A stretch of 64,000 nt of DNA, taken from the NCBI RefSeq assembly GCF_000971985.1, contig NZ_KQ040801.1, forward strand, positions 1 through 64,000, written 5' to 3'. This DNA is from Paenibacillus dauci (GTDB taxonomy: Bacteria; Bacillota; Bacilli; Paenibacillales; Paenibacillaceae). Below, piece by piece: positions 61,801 through 64,000 of this stretch; position 1 is the first letter of the stretch, and the number at the start of each line of letters is the position of its first letter. Both the position numbers and the translations under genes were made by a program. Under the pieces are notes generated by a model. The model saw only the letters and a program-made list of their open reading frames with translations. It did not search any database and was not told where the DNA came from.

Positions 61801-63020
61801 TCGAACGTGCCGGTACAGTTACCGAGTCGCAAATCAATGGACAGTCTGCTGCAACCATTACTATTGATCAGCAGCGGCTTACCGAGCGGCTGGAAGCCGA
61901 AGGGAATGGCGCAATCGTTACTCTTCCAGTGACTTCAGGAGCCGATATTATTATCGGGGAACTGAATGGACAAATGGTTCGCCAGATGGAGCAGCAGCAG
62001 GCTACACTGGAAATCGTCACCAATCGCGCGACGTATACACTGCCAGCGAGCCAGATCAATATCGCTTCTATTTCTTCACAGCTGGGCAGCAGTACGAGTC
62101 TGGAGGATATCAAAGTCCGTATTCGTATCGCTGTACCTGATGCGGGAACACTGTCAGTTATGAATCAGGCAGCGTCTGCCCAATCCTTTAGCCTGGTGAC
62201 ACCACCTGTCAATCTGGATATTCAGGCCAGCCATAACGGACAAACTGTAGACGTTAGTCGTTTTAATGCTTATGTAGAGCGTTCTGTTATTCTGCCGCAG
62301 GGTGTAGACCCGAATCGCATTACAACAGGGATTGTCGTAGAAGCGGACGGTACAACGCGTCATGTGCCTACCAAAGTAGAACAGCGGAATAACCAGTATC
62401 ATGTAGTCATCAATAGTCTGACCAACAGTACCTATGCCGTGATCTGGCATCCGATTACATTTGATGATGTAAATCAGTCCTGGGCTGTGAATGCCGTCAA
62501 CAATATGGGTTCCCGCATGGTAATCGAAGGATTTCAAGATGGTTCCTTCAAGCCGCGGCAGGATATTACCCGTGCTGAATTTGCAGCTATTATCGTCAAA
62601 GGTCTCGGACTGAAAGAAGATACCAGCAGCCGAACGTTCAGCGATGTGAAATCATCCGACTGGTTCAGCGGTGCTGTACAAACAGCAGCCTCTTATGGAC
62701 TGATTCAAGGGTACGCAAACGGTACTTTCAAGCCGCAGGATAAAATCACCCGTGAACAGGCTATGGTCATTCTTGCGCAGGCGATGAAGCTAAGCGGGCT
62801 GCAGGATAAACTTGGCGGTGTCAATACCGCTTCCGTTTTAAACAGCTTCAAGGATAAAACCAATCTTTCTGCCTGGGCGCAGCAAGCCGCTGCCTCCAAT
62901 CTGCAAGCTGGACTTGTACAGGGACGCAGTTCGCAGATGCTGGCACCCAAAATGAATGTAACCCGTGCAGAGGTTGCCCTGATGATACAGAATTTGCTGC
63001 AAAAATCCGATTTGATCTAA
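58884..63020 (+). CDS. Large surface protein: six Ig-like repeats, InlB-type repeat, three SLH domains
   Basis: A 1378-residue secreted protein. Order: signal peptide about 1-40 (basic, hydrophobic, cleavage near AYAQTG), a beta-rich N-domain (about 42-220), six 104-residue Ig-like repeats (222-845) each with SGTLSYQWY and YYYVIVTNTDNS, an InlB/Listeria-type repeat (about 848-916, FNGWNTQPDGSGTTYQPGQT), a Gly/Ser linker (about 925-955), a beta domain, and three SLH domains (about 1190-1378; GFQDGSFKPRQDITRAEFAA, SSDWFSGAVQTAASYG, VTRAEVALMIQ) that bind pyruvylated wall polymer. GGAGG precedes the ATG. Last gene of the GNAT/collar operon; it could anchor the collar proteins outside the cell. 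Confidence 0.92.
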   Translation: MNKQYHNIKFQSVRASKWPVMLMLAVMILFNFAPYAAYAQTGTADGTYDFSGLGATDSGGTGFQKIADKFVVSNGMKASLPPKGNIETSFFTDNQQDENTSGSITLKAEGGNVNKNFTFQDLGLSIFEGVASGDNTLSNLQVVLKNSTGNTIATLGGSGTYTMTIGNNVRIYQLSELLGHSGSYSYANVASMDITWTFSSGIAPSNLNFDNITIANITGVTNAQAPVITSQPAGVTTTVGSAANLSVAATASGTLSYQWYSNTTNSTTGGTLITGATSSSYSAPTGTAGTTYYYVIVTNTDNSVNGTKTASVTSQTAAVTVNTVTNASPPTITTQPADQTANVGGNATLSVAATASGTLSYQWYRNTTNSTTGGTLITGATSSSYSAPTGTAGTTYYYVIVTNTDNSVNGTKTATTTSQTAKVTINTVTNASPPTITAQPVDQTVTIGSAASVSVTATASGTLSYQWYRNTTNSNTGGTLISSATSSTYNVPTATAGSFYYYVIVTNTDNSVNGSTTASTISQVAHITVNAVTNASPPVITSQPVSQNVYVDETAILSATATGSGTLSYQWYSQLALSNTGGTPISGAVNSSYAAPTSNAGTTYYYVVITNTDNSVNGTRTATIASQPVQVTVKARTNAEAPLITSQPSNRTVNIGETAELAIAATASGTLSYQWYSSASNSTIGSMPIVSATSATYNAPTATIGTVYYYVIVTNTDNTLSGNKTASTTSQIVSVTVNTLNNAQPPVITAEPVDRINNTGSPVTLSVTATASGTLSYQWYENTSGSLAGARVIPTATSSTYTLTTATAGTMYYYVVVTNTDSSMNGSQTASINSRIASVVVTAPFTYKVTYNGNGSTSGTTPTDANIYRQGDTVTIAANTGNLSLSKHSFNGWNTQPDGSGTTYQPGQTLQIEDQNLILYAIWQKDRDDNNSGGGSGGGSGGGTLPSTPSNPTSPDSSAPVSSGADILVNGKVERAGTVTESQINGQSAATITIDQQRLTERLEAEGNGAIVTLPVTSGADIIIGELNGQMVRQMEQQQATLEIVTNRATYTLPASQINIASISSQLGSSTSLEDIKVRIRIAVPDAGTLSVMNQAASAQSFSLVTPPVNLDIQASHNGQTVDVSRFNAYVERSVILPQGVDPNRITTGIVVEADGTTRHVPTKVEQRNNQYHVVINSLTNSTYAVIWHPITFDDVNQSWAVNAVNNMGSRMVIEGFQDGSFKPRQDITRAEFAAIIVKGLGLKEDTSSRTFSDVKSSDWFSGAVQTAASYGLIQGYANGTFKPQDKITREQAMVILAQAMKLSGLQDKLGGVNTASVLNSFKDKTNLSAWAQQAAASNLQAGLVQGRSSQMLAPKMNVTRAEVALMIQNLLQKSDLI
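59547..61418 (+). repeat. Six tandem 312-bp repeats coding Ig-like domains
   Basis: Unit starts (AAT, Asn) are at 59547, 59859, 60171, 60483, 60795 and 61107. All spacings are exactly 312 bp, that is 104 codons, with no indels. Units 1 and 2 are most alike at DNA level and later ones diverge. They encode Ig-like repeats of the SLH protein. Such repeats can gain or lose units by recombination, altering protein length. Confidence 0.93.
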
Positions 63021-63045
63021 ATGATCTGAATAGATTCTAACCAAA

Positions 63046-63106
63046 TAGCCAGCCGTAAATTGTACCCTGGAAATACAGGTGCGATTTGCGGCTGGCTGTT
63101 TGTTAT
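63046..63106 (+). terminator. Terminator of the collar/SLH operon
   Basis: AGCCAGCCG pairs with CGGCTGGCT around an inner CCTG/CAGG stem; a T-rich stretch (GTTTGTTATTTT) follows. Confidence 0.8.
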
Positions 63107-63200
63107 TTTCTGAAATTATGGTTCCGATTACGAATGATGATATAGATATTGAAGCCGAAGTCAGTAGTTGCGGTTCCTCTATAGCCCCTGTAAAATACAT

Positions 63201-63216
63201 TTCGATACATATCGAA
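63201..63216. promoter_or_regulatory. Palindromic operator before the ArsR-type gene
   Basis: TTCGATACATATCGAA has perfect 7-base arms (TTCGATA and TATCGAA) around CA, 27 bp before the start codon and 14 bp before its AAGGAGG, placing it over the promoter or leader. It fits self-repression by the ArsR-type protein. Confidence 0.6.
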
Positions 63217-63242
63217 GTATGAAATACATAAGGAGGACAACT

Positions 63243-63956
63243 ATGAGTATTAACCACGATATTGCGACTGTCGCTTCCCTGCTTGGAGAAAGTTCACGTG
63301 CTGCCATGCTGACAGGTCTGCTGGATGGCAGATTTCATACTGCAGGTGAGCTGGCCTATATGGCCTCGGTCACTGCGCAGACCGCCAGCTTCCATCTGTC
63401 CAAGCTTGTCCAGGGCGGCTGGATTATCGCCGAACGCCATGGACGTTACCGCTATTATCAGCTAGCCAGCCGCGAGGTAGCTCAGACACTGGAGACACTG
63501 CTCACGATCTCGCCTCCTCCGCAGGTACGTTCACTGCGCCAGTCTACCGAAATGAAATCGCTGCGTGAAGCCCGCACCTGCTACGATCATCTGGCTGGGC
63601 AGCTCGGTGTCGATCTGACCGAAGCGATGACACGTCGTGGCTATCTGCTGCAGGCGAATGGTGAATTTACAGTGACTGCAGACGGCGAAGTGTTTTTCGC
63701 AGGGTTGGGTCTGAATCTACAGCTGATGCGCCGCAAGCGTCGTGCTTTTGCCCATGCCTGTCTGGATTGGAGCGAACGCAGACATCATCTGGGCGGCGCA
63801 CTCGGTCATGAACTGGTGACTCTGTTCCTGCAAAAGGAATGGATTGCACGTGTTCCTTCGATCCGTGCGGTCAAAGTTACCGACGAAGGACGTTCTGCCT
63901 TCAGGCAGCATTTTGATCTGGACTGGCTTTCTGTTTCGACTGAAACTGGCGATTAA
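63243..63956 (+). CDS. ArsR-type winged-helix regulator with C-terminal domain
   Basis: A 237-residue protein. The N-terminal wHTH (about 1-95) reads IATVASLLGESSRAAMLTGL, then FHTAGELAYMASVTAQTASF, LSKLVQGGWIIAERHGRYRYY as in ArsR/SmtB repressors. The remaining 140 residues, with AFAHACLDWSERRHHLGGAL, occur in longer ArsR-like proteins whose C-domain may sense a small molecule. No ArsR metal-binding CxC is present. AAGGAGG precedes the ATG at 63243. Its 3' end overlaps by 56 bp with the convergent EamA gene, a likely efflux target. Confidence 0.88.
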   Translation: MSINHDIATVASLLGESSRAAMLTGLLDGRFHTAGELAYMASVTAQTASFHLSKLVQGGWIIAERHGRYRYYQLASREVAQTLETLLTISPPPQVRSLRQSTEMKSLREARTCYDHLAGQLGVDLTEAMTRRGYLLQANGEFTVTADGEVFFAGLGLNLQLMRRKRRAFAHACLDWSERRHHLGGALGHELVTLFLQKEWIARVPSIRAVKVTDEGRSAFRQHFDLDWLSVSTETGD

Positions 63957-64000
63957 CCAGATAAATTCCGGCAATAATACACAGACCTCCACTGATCAGC
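63901..64000 (-). CDS. EamA/DMT family transporter, C-terminal part (cut by the window edge)
   Basis: Only the last 32 codons are present. They read LISGGLCIIAGIYLVNRQFQ followed by SKQKASPDQNAA and TGA at 63903-63901. A final helix of the form GGxxIxAGxYLVNR with a short basic tail is the usual end of EamA-type drug/metabolite transporters. The start lies beyond the window. It overlaps the ArsR-type gene on the opposite strand by 56 bp, suggesting a divergent-tail regulator and exporter pair. Confidence 0.65.
   Translation of the reverse strand, partial: LISGGLCIIAGIYLVNRQFQSKQKASPDQNAA

Overview
The window looks like chromosomal DNA of a Gram-positive, endospore-forming relative of Paenibacillus. 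This rests on gene content: a short GH11 xylanase with a Bacillus-type signal peptide, an S-layer-homology (SLH) surface protein, a GerMN lipoprotein, YerB/YerC/YwqG/YdhG/DgkB homologues, strong AGGAGG ribosome sites, TTG and GTG starts, and many hairpin-plus-T-run terminators. Most of the window is of medium GC; 6.7-8.6 kb is clearly AT-rich. No rRNA, tRNA, transposase, integrase or CRISPR array was seen.

Layout. 0-5.7 kb: MFS exporter with a MocR/GabR-type regulator, RDD protein, frataxin-like YdhG, xylanase. 6-8.6 kb: SF0329-like protein and an AT-rich pair (small acidic protein plus secreted putative toxin). 8.6-15.7 kb: tRNA-dihydrouridine synthase, LRR protein, MerR regulator divergent from an aldo/keto reductase, GerMN lipoprotein, AMIN/Amidase_3 cell-wall amidase, stalk-domain protein. 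15.9-19.7 kb: a redox locus (SDR, luciferase-like flavin oxidoreductase, NAD(P)H oxidoreductase) with two HxlR paralogues and a fragment of an SDR gene. 19.8-27.5 kb: APH-type kinase, polysaccharide deacetylase, small repeat protein, CPCC-HEAT fusion protein, RlmCD methyltransferase, orphan CrtO-like protein, YwqG. 27.9-35.6 kb: yerC-cbiX-dgkB operon, CorA, DUF47-Pit phosphate uptake, YerB lipoprotein, DoxX. 35.7-43.4 kb: two-gene membrane operon, XRE-TPR regulator, thiMDE under a TPP riboswitch, alpha/beta hydrolase, DUF1129. 43.8-51.2 kb: double NTF2-like lipoprotein, second deacetylase, ppk1 and ppx in convergent overlap, HAD phosphatase. 51.3-55.1 kb: SDR and Crp/Fnr regulator sharing a matching operator, CPA1 antiporter. 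55.2-64 kb: lipoprotein serpin, then a divergent operon of GNAT, three phage-collar (Mdp-like) proteins and a 1378-residue SLH/Ig-repeat surface protein, then an ArsR-type regulator and the end of an EamA exporter.

How genes fit together. Several regulators sit beside likely targets with visible operators: MerR with the aldo/keto reductase, HxlR with redox enzymes, Crp/Fnr with an SDR, and the ArsR-like protein with its own palindrome. Polyphosphate and phosphate handling (pit-DUF47, ppk1/ppx) and cell-envelope functions (amidase, deacetylases, SLH protein, serpin, GerMN) recur.

The best candidates for something undescribed are the GNAT/three-collar/SLH operon (56.7-63.0 kb), the AT-rich secreted-toxin pair (6.7-8.1 kb), the CPCC-HEAT protein with its small partner (22.8-23.8 kb), and the SDR-derived mini-ORF that overlaps the start of the second hxlR gene (19.58-19.65 kb). 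Everything here is from reading the sequence; no database search was run.
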